The notes beneath the pieces were generated by a model. The model saw only the letters and a list, made by a program, of their open reading frames with translations, searched no databases and was not told the origin of the DNA. From an uncultured Mycoplasmatota bacterium (lineage in GTDB: Bacteria; Bacillota_I; Bacilli_A; RF39; UBA660): a DNA stretch of 9,191 bases. The position numbers were made by a program, and so were the translations under genes. The stretch spans positions 1-9,191 of the forward strand of contig CAOKUH010000063.1 of NCBI GenBank assembly GCA_948472605.1, in the 5' to 3' direction. This document shows positions 1-7,200 of the stretch, in pieces; the first letter of the stretch is position 1, and the number at the start of each line of letters is the position of its first letter.

Positions 1-78
1 CAAGGTTTAACGGTTTTAATTTCAACCTTACGTTACTAACTTGGCAAGGTCGCATACTAACCATTGTACTACACCTGC
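1..78 (-). tRNA. tRNA-Gly(GCC)-like gene, 5' half intact, 3' half not recognisable (runs to window edge)
   Basis: Read on the minus strand from position 78, the sequence gives an acceptor 5' strand GCAGGTG, the linker TA, a D-arm (GTAC / loop AATGGTTA with the conserved GG / GTAT), G26, an anticodon-stem strand CGACC and the loop TTGCCAA with a GCC anticodon. This is a typical low-GC Gram-positive tRNA-Gly 5' half. The remainder (37 down to 1) does not continue as a tRNA. The next five bases, GTTAG, pair with CGACC at only three of five positions, no canonical T-arm (GGTTCRANNCC) forms, and the complementary acceptor strand CACCTGC is absent. CGACCTTGC (52-44) can instead pair with GTAAGGTTG (31-23) in a 9-bp helix with two G.U pairs. 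It may be a pseudogene, a gene split by an insertion or intron, a recombination junction, or an assembly edge. The 5' half is well supported; a functional tRNA is not. Confidence 0.5.
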
Positions 79-86
79 GTGTCTAA

Positions 87-115
87 ATAATAACAAAAGA
101 TGAAAAAAAATGCAA
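87..115 (-). promoter_or_regulatory. sigma-A-type promoter for the tRNA-Gly-like gene
   Basis: On the minus strand a -35 TTGCAT (115-110) and a -10 TATTAT (92-87) are separated by exactly 17 bases. The predicted start is near position 80, two or so bases before the tRNA 5' end at 78. The good match suggests the locus is still transcribed although its 3' half is abnormal. Confidence 0.55.
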
Positions 116-122
116 TCACTAA

Positions 123-151
123 TTTAAAAAAATTATATTTAATGATATAAT
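123..151 (+). promoter_or_regulatory. Extended -10 promoter for the gene at 197
   Basis: TATAAT at 146-151 is preceded by TGA, giving the extended -10 TGATATAAT. TTTAAA at 123-128 lies 17 bases upstream as a weak -35. This promoter is back to back with the minus-strand tRNA promoter: the two -35 elements are only 7 bases apart. Confidence 0.6.
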
Positions 152-196
152 AAATAAAAAATAAAGAGATAGAAAAAAAGAAAAGAGGTCTTTATT

Positions 197-814
197 ATGA
201 AAAAGAAAATAATAATAAGTATATTAATTGTAGTAATCTTAATAATTGGTGGTTTAGTTGCATATAAATTATTTCATAAAAAAGAGGAAGTGCCTGAAGT
301 TAAGACTATAGAAGTTTTAGATAAAATAACTAATTATGAATATCATTTAGAAGATCGTGATAATGAGATTTATAAGGATAACTTTTTAAAATTAAAAGAT
401 TTACTTGAAAAAGAAGAAATAGATTATCAAGAATATGCTTCATTAATTGCAAAACTTTTTCTAATTGATTTATATACTATAGAAAACAAAATAAGTAAAT
501 ATGATATTGGATCTTTAGAATTTATATATCCAGAAGAAAAAGAAAAATTTCAAAAAAAAGTAATGGATACTATTTATAAGCTAGTAGAAGATAATTCATT
601 TAATACGCGAAAACAAGAACTTCCTGTGGTAAAAGATGTTGAAGTAACAGATATAAATAATACAAAATATAAAAAAGGTGAAGTTAATTTAGAAGGATAT
701 AAAGTAAGTGCAACAATTTACTATCAAAAAGATTTAGGGTATGATAAAAAAGTGGATTTAACATTAGTTAAAGATGAAAATAAAGTATATGTTGTAAATT
801 TAGTTACTGATTAA
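197..814 (+). CDS. Small membrane-anchored protein of unknown function
   Basis: I do not recognise this 205-residue protein. It opens with a short lysine-rich stretch (MKKK) and one hydrophobic segment at about residues 5-24, followed by a basic HKK. That fits an N-in membrane anchor or uncleaved signal, with the rest outside the cell. There is no lipobox cysteine. Residues 30-135 are charged and mostly helical in character (many E/K/D). The last 65 residues look beta-rich and finish with a pattern like the final strand of NTF2-like/lipoprotein folds (NKVYVVNLV), which is only a resemblance. The ATG at 197 is supported by an AGAGG site at 184-188 with 8 bases of spacing. The gene has its own promoter and ends 67 bases before the next start, with no obvious terminator between, so some read-through into the next gene is possible. 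Confidence 0.75.
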   Translation: MKKKIIISILIVVILIIGGLVAYKLFHKKEEVPEVKTIEVLDKITNYEYHLEDRDNEIYKDNFLKLKDLLEKEEIDYQEYASLIAKLFLIDLYTIENKISKYDIGSLEFIYPEEKEKFQKKVMDTIYKLVEDNSFNTRKQELPVVKDVEVTDINNTKYKKGEVNLEGYKVSATIYYQKDLGYDKKVDLTLVKDENKVYVVNLVTD

Positions 815-824
815 TTTAAAATGA

Positions 825-853
825 TTGTATAAATTACTTTGTTTTAGTATAAT
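825..853 (+). promoter_or_regulatory. Sigma-A-type promoter for the gene at 882
   Basis: TTGTAT (825-830) and TATAAT (848-853) are separated by 17 bases, 11 bases after the previous stop codon. Transcription would start near 860, about 22 bases before the ATG at 882. Confidence 0.6.
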
Positions 854-881
854 AAATATATAATAAAAATAGGTGATAACT

Positions 882-1517
882 ATGGATAAAAAAAATAACA
901 AAAAACATATGCTAAAAATAATGATTTTTGTTTTTTCGATAATAATATTAGGTTTTAGTGGGACTTATGCTTATTTTACAACAGCATTTATTGGGGAACC
1001 AAGTAAAACACAGATAACTTCAGGAGTATTTAAAATAACTAGCAGCTTAGAAAATGTTAGTGCTATAAATAATAAAAATATTTTATTTATTAATGAAAAT
1101 CAAAGATCTACTCATGCAGAAAAATTAACATTTACAATTACTAGTACTAGTGAGTCAAATGTTGATGGAACTTTTGATTTATATTTAAAAGATATAAATT
1201 TATCTAAAAATTTATATTCATCATATTTAAAATGGGAATTATTAAAAGGAACTGAAATAATTGAACAAGGAGATTTTTCAACAGCTAATCGTGAAGATAC
1301 ACCAAATGATGGAGAAAAAAATAATGTGATGACTAGAGTAAGTGATATAAAAATTACTAAAAATCCAATTCCTATTAAGAAGAATACGACAGAAACTTTA
1401 GTATTTAGAATGTATTTATTAAATGATGAAAATGTTAATCAAATCGCTTTAACTGAAGGTAGTTTTAATGGAAGATTATATCTTGAAGCTATTCCAGTAT
1501 CTTCACTTAATTCATAA
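882..1517 (+). CDS. SipW-dependent-type secreted protein, TasA/camelysin-like
   Basis: A 211-residue exported protein. A lysine-rich start (MDKKNNKK) leads into a hydrophobic core at residues 11-25 and then GTYAYFTT (27-34), the hallmark of signal peptides cleaved by the SipW-type (ER-like) signal peptidase on TasA, CalY/camelysin and relatives. The remainder is a Ser/Thr/Asn-rich, beta-strand-like domain with no cysteine, as expected for TasA/CalY-type filament or matrix proteins; the exact role cannot be read from sequence. I chose the ATG at 882 over an in-frame GTG at 873. The strong site AGGTGAT (871-877) sits correctly before 882 but overlaps the GTG. No sipW homologue lies in the window, so the peptidase must be encoded elsewhere. 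The gene has its own promoter and a terminator two bases after its stop, so it is probably transcribed alone. Confidence 0.8.
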   Translation: MDKKNNKKHMLKIMIFVFSIIILGFSGTYAYFTTAFIGEPSKTQITSGVFKITSSLENVSAINNKNILFINENQRSTHAEKLTFTITSTSESNVDGTFDLYLKDINLSKNLYSSYLKWELLKGTEIIEQGDFSTANREDTPNDGEKNNVMTRVSDIKITKNPIPIKKNTTETLVFRMYLLNDENVNQIALTEGSFNGRLYLEAIPVSSLNS

Positions 1518-1518
1518 T

Positions 1519-1542
1519 AGCACTACTTAAGTGCTTTTTTTT
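1519..1542 (+). terminator. Rho-independent terminator after the SipW-type secreted protein gene
   Basis: AGCACT (1519-1524), loop ACTTA and AGTGCT (1530-1535) form a 6-bp stem that runs straight into a tract of eight T (1535-1542). It begins two bases after the TAA at 1515-1517. Confidence 0.85.
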
Positions 1543-1549
1543 AAAATAG

Positions 1550-1558
1550 TGATATAAT
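1550..1558 (+). promoter_or_regulatory. Extended -10 promoter for the metal transporter/patatin operon
   Basis: TGATATAAT at 1550-1558 is a perfect extended -10. The expected -35 position (1530-1535) is the right arm of the preceding terminator and reads AGTGCT, a poor match, so the extended -10 would carry recognition. The predicted start near 1565 leaves a leader of only about 18 bases before the ATG at 1583. Confidence 0.55.
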
Positions 1559-1582
1559 AGCAAATATGAAAGAGGTTTGAAG

Positions 1583-2350
1583 ATGAAATTAGAAGCATTG
1601 TTATTAACAATATATGTAAGTATATTTTTTATAATAGGAATAGTTATTCAAAAAATATTTAAGAATAAGACAAAATTAGTATTAATTACGACTGGTTTAA
1701 CTTTTGCAATTATGTTTTCGTTAATTTTTATAGATTTTATACCTGAAATTTATGAATTATTTGAAGAAGTTAATCAAAACTATACGATTATTTTAGCCAT
1801 AGTATTTACTTTGATAGGAATTGCAAGTTTAAAAATTTTAGACTTATTTGTTCCTGAACATCATCATGATCATCAAGAAAAAGAAGATGATATAAATAGT
1901 CATAATAATCATTTATTTCATATTGGTTTAATAACTGCAGTTTCATTAATTATTCATAATATTTTAGAAGGTATATCAATTTATATAACAGGTTTAACAG
2001 ATTTAAAAATAGGTTTTATAATGGCTATTAGTGTTGGTTTTCATAATTTACCTTTAGGAATAGAAGTGGCGATAGGATTAAATAGTAAAAATGATAATAG
2101 CTTTTCTAAAAAAATAGTTTTAATGTTACTAGTAATTTCTAGCTTTATAGGGGCTTTTATATTATTTATTTTAGATAAACATTTTAATGCTACTATTGAA
2201 TTAATGCTTTTATCCTTAACTTTAGGAATGATAATATATATAACTATTTTTGAACTATTACCAGAAATAAAAACTAATATTAACAAAAAAGAGTTAAAAA
2301 TAGGTTTATTTCTTGGTTTAATCTTAGTTTTAATTTTATTTCTAATATAA
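1583..2350 (+). CDS. ZIP-family metal (zinc) transporter
   Basis: A 255-residue integral membrane protein with about eight hydrophobic segments (roughly 5-24, 33-52, 68-90, 111-128, 141-160, 178-197, 207-226, 238-255). The ZIP signature is clear: a His-rich cytoplasmic loop (HHHDH at 93-97, further His at 107, 110 and 113), then HNILEG (125-130) in the fourth segment and HNLPLG (154-159) in the fifth. ZIP proteins move Zn2+ or other divalent metals into the cytoplasm. The usual glutamate of the fifth-segment HNxPEG motif is replaced by Leu158, with Glu161 one turn later, so metal selectivity or site occupancy may differ. The ATG at 1583 has AGAGG (1571-1575) 7 bases upstream; the in-frame TTG at 1577 is too close to that site. 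The stop is 15 bases before the patatin gene, implying one transcript. Confidence 0.82.
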   Translation: MKLEALLLTIYVSIFFIIGIVIQKIFKNKTKLVLITTGLTFAIMFSLIFIDFIPEIYELFEEVNQNYTIILAIVFTLIGIASLKILDLFVPEHHHDHQEKEDDINSHNNHLFHIGLITAVSLIIHNILEGISIYITGLTDLKIGFIMAISVGFHNLPLGIEVAIGLNSKNDNSFSKKIVLMLLVISSFIGAFILFILDKHFNATIELMLLSLTLGMIIYITIFELLPEIKTNINKKELKIGLFLGLILVLILFLI

Positions 2351-2365
2351 AAGGATGTGGTAAAT

Positions 2366-3412
2366 ATGGTTGGTCTTGTATTACAGGGTGGAGGAGCTAG
2401 AGGCTCGTATCAAATTGGGGCTTATTATGCTTTTTTAAAAAGACATTTTAAATTTGATGGAATATGTGGTACTTCAATTGGAGCATTTAATGGAGCTTTA
2501 ATAGTTAGTGGTAAAGAAAAAGAATTAATGGAGTTTTGGAAGAATGTTCAAATTGGGGATGTACTTGGTTTTGATCAGGAATATGTAAATAAAAAAATAA
2601 ATCATGAATTTGATTTTGATTATATTAAATTGGGATTTAAAACTTTAGTTAATGTTATTAAATCACGTGGAGTAAGGATTGAAGGACTAGAGGAAATATT
2701 AAACCATTATTTAGATGATGATGCTTTTATAAATAGTAAAATGGACTTTGGATTATGTACAATACGTGTTAAAGATTTAAAACCATTATATATATTTAAA
2801 AATGAAATGAATACTGAAAAGATAAAAGATTATATTTTGGCTAGTTGTTATTTACCTTTTTTCAAAATGAAGAAAAAAGTTGATGATAATTACTATATTG
2901 ATGGCGGATTTTACGATAATATTCCAATAAATATGTTAATTCAAAAAGGCTATAAAAAGATTTATGTAGTAGAGTTAAATCCATTAATTAATATAGTTCG
3001 TAAACCTAAAAAAGATGTAGAGATTATTAGAATATCACCTAAAAGAAGTTTAGGAGGTACAATAATATATAATAATGAAAGTATTAGAGAAAATATTAAA
3101 ATGGGCTACTATGATACTTTAAGGGTTATTGATAGACTTGATGGATATTATTATTGTTTTAAAAATTATCATCATTTCTTTTATAATTTACTTACAAGAA
3201 AAGTGAATCTAAAACAAATGCGACGTATAAAAGGTTTTTTTAATGTCAAAACTAATAAGGAAGCTGTTATAAAAGCTATGGAATATATTATGGTAAGAGA
3301 AGAAATTGATTATTATAAAATTTATAAACCATTTAAGATGTTAAAAAAGCTGAAAAAAATTAAAAAGAAGCATTTTGTATATCGTTTTATAAATCAATTA
3401 AGATTTTTATAA
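2366..3412 (+). CDS. Patatin-like phospholipase
   Basis: A 348-residue patatin-family lipid acyl hydrolase, predicted cytoplasmic as no signal peptide is seen. The three family motifs are intact: the oxyanion loop GGGARG (8-13), the nucleophile elbow GTSIG (35-39) with catalytic Ser37, and DGG (179-181) with catalytic Asp179. This Ser-Asp dyad cleaves acyl chains from phospholipids or other lipid esters; the substrate cannot be told. The overall plan resembles bacterial YjjU-type patatins. The C-terminus is strongly basic (about 318-345, many Lys), which could bind anionic membrane. I start at the ATG at 2366, with AAGGA (2351-2355) ten bases upstream. An in-frame GTG at 2357 nearly abuts that site, and the ATG at 2355 hits a stop at once. 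It follows the ZIP gene by 15 bases and is probably co-transcribed with it. Confidence 0.88.
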   Translation: MVGLVLQGGGARGSYQIGAYYAFLKRHFKFDGICGTSIGAFNGALIVSGKEKELMEFWKNVQIGDVLGFDQEYVNKKINHEFDFDYIKLGFKTLVNVIKSRGVRIEGLEEILNHYLDDDAFINSKMDFGLCTIRVKDLKPLYIFKNEMNTEKIKDYILASCYLPFFKMKKKVDDNYYIDGGFYDNIPINMLIQKGYKKIYVVELNPLINIVRKPKKDVEIIRISPKRSLGGTIIYNNESIRENIKMGYYDTLRVIDRLDGYYYCFKNYHHFFYNLLTRKVNLKQMRRIKGFFNVKTNKEAVIKAMEYIMVREEIDYYKIYKPFKMLKKLKKIKKKHFVYRFINQLRFL

Positions 3413-3426
3413 ACTTGTCTAAAAAT

Positions 3427-3464
3427 AATCTTAATTTAATATAAATATATTAGGAAAGATTTTT
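3427..3464 (+). terminator. Candidate weak AT-rich terminator after the patatin gene
   Basis: AATCTT (3427-3432) pairs with AAGATT (3456-3461), which is followed by T to 3464. Inside, TAATA (3437-3441) pairs with TATTA (3448-3452). The stem is AT-rich and interrupted, so strength is doubtful, but its place 15 bases after the stop is right. Confidence 0.35.
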
Positions 3465-3492
3465 GAACAATAAAATAGTTAAAATATACGAC

Positions 3493-3521
3493 TTTAAATA
3501 AAAATAAAACTATGTTATCAT
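3493..3521 (+). promoter_or_regulatory. Extended -10 promoter for the yebC/surface protein unit
   Basis: TGTTATCAT (3513-3521) is an extended -10 with TATCAT as hexamer, and TTTAAA (3493-3498) lies 17 bases upstream. The same TTTAAA/17/TGn design occurs at 123-151. A second, weaker candidate is TTGAAC (3463-3468) with TATACG (3485-3490). Confidence 0.45.
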
Positions 3522-3542
3522 AAAGAAAAGCGAGGGATTAAT

Positions 3543-4259
3543 ATGGGAAGATTTCCAAATATAGCTGCTAGTAAAGCTAAAACTGGAGCACAAAAAGCTA
3601 AAGTTTATTCAAGCTTTGCTAAAGAAATTTATCAAACTGCTAAGAATGGTGGAACAGATGTTGATGGTAATTTGAATTTAAGAAGGTTAGTTGAGAAAGC
3701 TAAAAAAGAACAAGTACCTAATGATATTATAAATAGAGCAATTGAAAAAGCTAAAGGTAGTAGTGGAGAAGATTATCAAATGATTCTTTATGAAGGTTTT
3801 GGACCAGGATCATCTACTTTGATTATAAAAACAATGACAGATAATGTTAATAGAACTGTAGGGGAAGTAAGAGCAGCATTTAATAAGATTCACAAAAGTT
3901 TAGGAGTAACTAATTCTGTTTCTTACAATTATGATTATTTATCTTTAGTAAGTTTTAAATATGATAACGAAGATGAAGTATTTAATACTCTTTTAGAACA
4001 AGAATTAGATATTAAAGATTTTCTTAATGAAGATGGAATTATAACTATTTCAGTTAATCCAAATATTCAACATAAATTAAAAGATGCGTTGGAGAAAATA
4101 ATTACAGACATTGATTATTTAATTGATGAAACTGGATATTATCCTAAAGATAAAACAAATTTAGTTGGAGAAGAAATGGAAGAATTTCAAAAGTTAATGC
4201 ATATACTTTTAGAGATAGAAGATGTTACTAATATTTATCATAATGTTAATTTAGATTAA
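3543..4259 (+). CDS. yebC: YebC/PmpR (TACO1) family regulatory protein, YeeI-like subgroup
   Basis: A 238-residue YebC-family protein, the usual length. It begins MGRFPNIAASK, the MGR-type start of the Firmicutes YeeI subgroup rather than the MAGHSKW of E. coli YebC. Family landmarks are present: a Lys-rich N-terminal domain with AKEIYQTAKNGG (26-37), the helical VPNDIINRAIEKAKG stretch (59-73), YEGFGPG (80-86), NVNRTVGEVRAAF (97-109) and LGVTNSVSY (116-124), then two alpha/beta domains. Members were long annotated as transcriptional regulators, and more recent work links YebC/YeeI/TACO1 to relief of ribosome stalling at proline-rich codons; the sequence alone does not choose between these roles. 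The ATG at 3543 follows GAGGGA (3532-3537). It lies 25 bases ahead of the large surface protein gene and is probably on the same transcript. Confidence 0.92.
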   Translation: MGRFPNIAASKAKTGAQKAKVYSSFAKEIYQTAKNGGTDVDGNLNLRRLVEKAKKEQVPNDIINRAIEKAKGSSGEDYQMILYEGFGPGSSTLIIKTMTDNVNRTVGEVRAAFNKIHKSLGVTNSVSYNYDYLSLVSFKYDNEDEVFNTLLEQELDIKDFLNEDGIITISVNPNIQHKLKDALEKIITDIDYLIDETGYYPKDKTNLVGEEMEEFQKLMHILLEIEDVTNIYHNVNLD

Positions 4260-4284
4260 AAAATTAAAGAGTGGGGATTTTTAT

Positions 4285-7200
4285 ATGGCAAATATTTATT
4301 TAAGTAAAAAACAAAAGGTATTAATACTTTTAATTTGTATTTTAACAATTTTAATGTTTTTGTTTTTCCCGCGTGTATTTGTTAGTATTTTAACTAATAA
4401 TACTGATTTAAATTCTTATGCGGTTAATACTAATGTTGTTAATAATGAAGAATTTGTTTATTTATCAGATATTGATTATATTGAAAGAGAATCACATGTT
4501 GCTTGGGGACAAATTTTAAAAGATGTTACTAGTAGTGGTAGCAAAATATCTGTTAAAGTAGAGGGAGCATATTATACTTTTGATAAAGGTATGTGGGCAC
4601 ATGCTTCATCAACATTAGTTTATGATTTACGTGCTTATAGTTATAAGTATTTTACGGCATATGTTGGTTTGAATGCAACTGCTGCAAGTTCTAGTAATGG
4701 GGTTAAATTTTATGTATATACCTCAAATGACGGAACGACATGGGATTTACAAACGGATGAAAATCCACAAGTAATGAAAGCGGGAACGAATGCATATTTT
4801 GTTAAAGTAAATATAGAAAATGCTAAATTTTTAAAATTATATGCTAATGATAATGGAGCTAATGGTAATGATCATGCCGTTTATGCAGATGCTAAGCTTA
4901 CAAATATTGAAGAGGAAAATCAAGATATTAAGAGTTTAGAGGAATATGATAATATTTTGAAAAATTATGGAGATCAAGATTTAACTAATCCTGATTATGA
5001 GCTTACTTTACTTCAAAGAAATTTAGTAAAAAATATGGGACAATATGCTTTAAATAGATTTATATCAGAAAGTTCAGAAAATAAAGAAACATTTATGTGG
5101 TTATTTAATAATTTAGAAAACTTACGTCTTTATACTTTAGGAGGAGAACCAACAGGAAGTTATTATAATTCTTTAAATGTTTTAAAAAATCTTTTAGTTG
5201 CCCATAAAAGTGATTTTGATATTGATGAAGTTACTCAATATGGTACAAGATTGGGTGATTTATATAAAAGAATGGTTATTGCTTTATCGCTTACTCATTC
5301 AGCTCGAGTATCTTTATGGATGCAGCCGAATGCCCCAGAAAATCAATCAGATGCTGTAACTCGTTATGAGATATATAAAATGTTACATAAAGAAGGAAAA
5401 TTTGTTGTAACAGATACTATTGATATTACAAAATGGTTTGAGAATTATACAATTGAAGAAATGCGTTTTGTGATGAATAATATAATTGATGATGAAGAAA
5501 TTTTATGGCTAAATGAATATACGCAATCTTATGTTGATAAATATCCTAAAGAGGCTTGGAAATATTTAACTCCTCACCCTTATATGGCATATGTATGGCC
5601 AAATTATGGCAATCAAATATTTCATGATCCAGAAAAAAAAGATTATTGGGATGAAAAATTTAATGGAATTTTTACAAAATATGGAGTAACTTATCGTCAA
5701 GGCTTATATAAATTATGGATGAATTTTAGAAATGAATATGGAACAGGAGCTGTTTGTGGAGGTATTTCAAAAACAGGAAGTAATATAAGAGCAGTTCATG
5801 GTATACCTGCTGCGGTAATTGGGCAACCAGGCCATGCAGCAATTATATATTATTCTCAAGATGAGCAAGGAAATGGCTATTGGAATTTAGATAATGATGT
5901 TTCCGGATGGACATTATCTGAAAAGGGCGAAAGAATGTTAATAGGATGGGGTAATGATTCTTATTCTAGAGGATATTCAGTAGTATATATGGCTTTAGCT
6001 CAAGAAGTTTTAAATGATTATGATACATTTGAGCAAAGTCAAAAGTATGTTATGTTAGCAGAAGTTTATAATGATAACTTAATTAAAAAAGAAGAAATGT
6101 ATAGAAAAGCGTTAGAAATTCAACCTTTAAATATTGATGCTTGGTATGGTTTAATTACAACTTATAATGCCAATACAAATAAAACTGGTGATGATTATTA
6201 TGCGTTAGCAGAGGAATTAGCCGAAAGTTTAAAATACTTTCCGCTTCCTATGTACCATTTAACAAATTTAATACAATCAAAATTAGGTAGTGTTGAAAAT
6301 ATTTATAAGTTTGTTCTTTTACAAACAAGAATTTTAAATGAAGGTAGAGTAGTACCTAATAATACACAAGATAGTTATACTGTTTATCAGCCATCTTTAA
6401 CTAGATTAGAAGCTAATTATTTATTAGGAAAAATAGATAAAACAATAGCAACATTCTCTTTTGATGGTAATGATGCTAAAAAATTAGTTTTATCTAATAA
6501 ATTTGATGGTTCTGGAGTACGTTTTGATTATAGTTTAGATGGTAAAAATACTTGGCATGAAGTATCATTTACAGCTGAGGAAGAGCATAAACTATTATTA
6601 ACAGATGAAGAAGTAGCTAGTATTACAGCAGAAAATGATATTTATGTTCATATAGTAGGTGTAAACTATGATGAAGCTAATTTATATAAAATAGATATTT
6701 TAGATGCAACTTTACCAACTAATCTTTATGGAAATGATTTAGAGAATCGGGTTGTTGGAGCAACGCTTGATATGGAGTGGCGTTATAATGAAAGTGATGA
6801 TTGGACGTCATATAAAGATGCTTCTCCAAATTTAACAGGAGATAAAACTATTTATGTTAGAGTTAAGCCTAGTGGTACACATTTAGCTAGTGAATCAGGA
6901 GTTTTTAATTTTACGGAAGATAATCAAACTGATAAAAGAAAATATATAACAGTTTCTAATCTAACTATTCACGAATTCTCAACTCAATCAACAGATTCAA
7001 AAAGACCATATTATGCGCCAAATGCAATTGATGGAAATTTAAATACTTTCTGGCATACAGATTATGCAGATGACGTTAGAGATAATGATGTTGATCCATT
7101 TATAACTATAAAATTAGATAAACCTAGATATATTTCAGCGTTGGAATTTCAACAAGTGGTGGACCCAAAAAGACCAAATGACCCAGATTTTATAAAAAGT

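Noticed and set aside
1..52. Group I intron P1 helix formed by the tRNA 5' half and the following bases
   Set aside because: The pairing is real on paper (9 bp), but the conserved exon U paired with intron G at the splice site is absent and no catalytic core is visible in the 37 bases available; kept only as one option in the tRNA finding.
873..881. GTG at 873 as start of the SipW-type secreted protein
   Set aside because: It overlaps the AGGTGAT ribosome site; the ATG at 882 has proper spacing.
1577..1579. TTG at 1577 as start of the ZIP transporter
   Set aside because: It is almost adjacent to the AGAGG site; the ATG two codons later is well spaced.
2041..2286. Open reading frame of 81 residues on the minus strand
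   Set aside because: It lies fully within the ZIP transporter gene, has no homology I recognise, and arises because the AT-rich opposite strand is open by chance.
2357..2359. GTG at 2357 as start of the patatin gene
   Set aside because: It sits about one base after the AAGGA site, too close for initiation; the ATG at 2366 fits and begins right before the conserved first strand.
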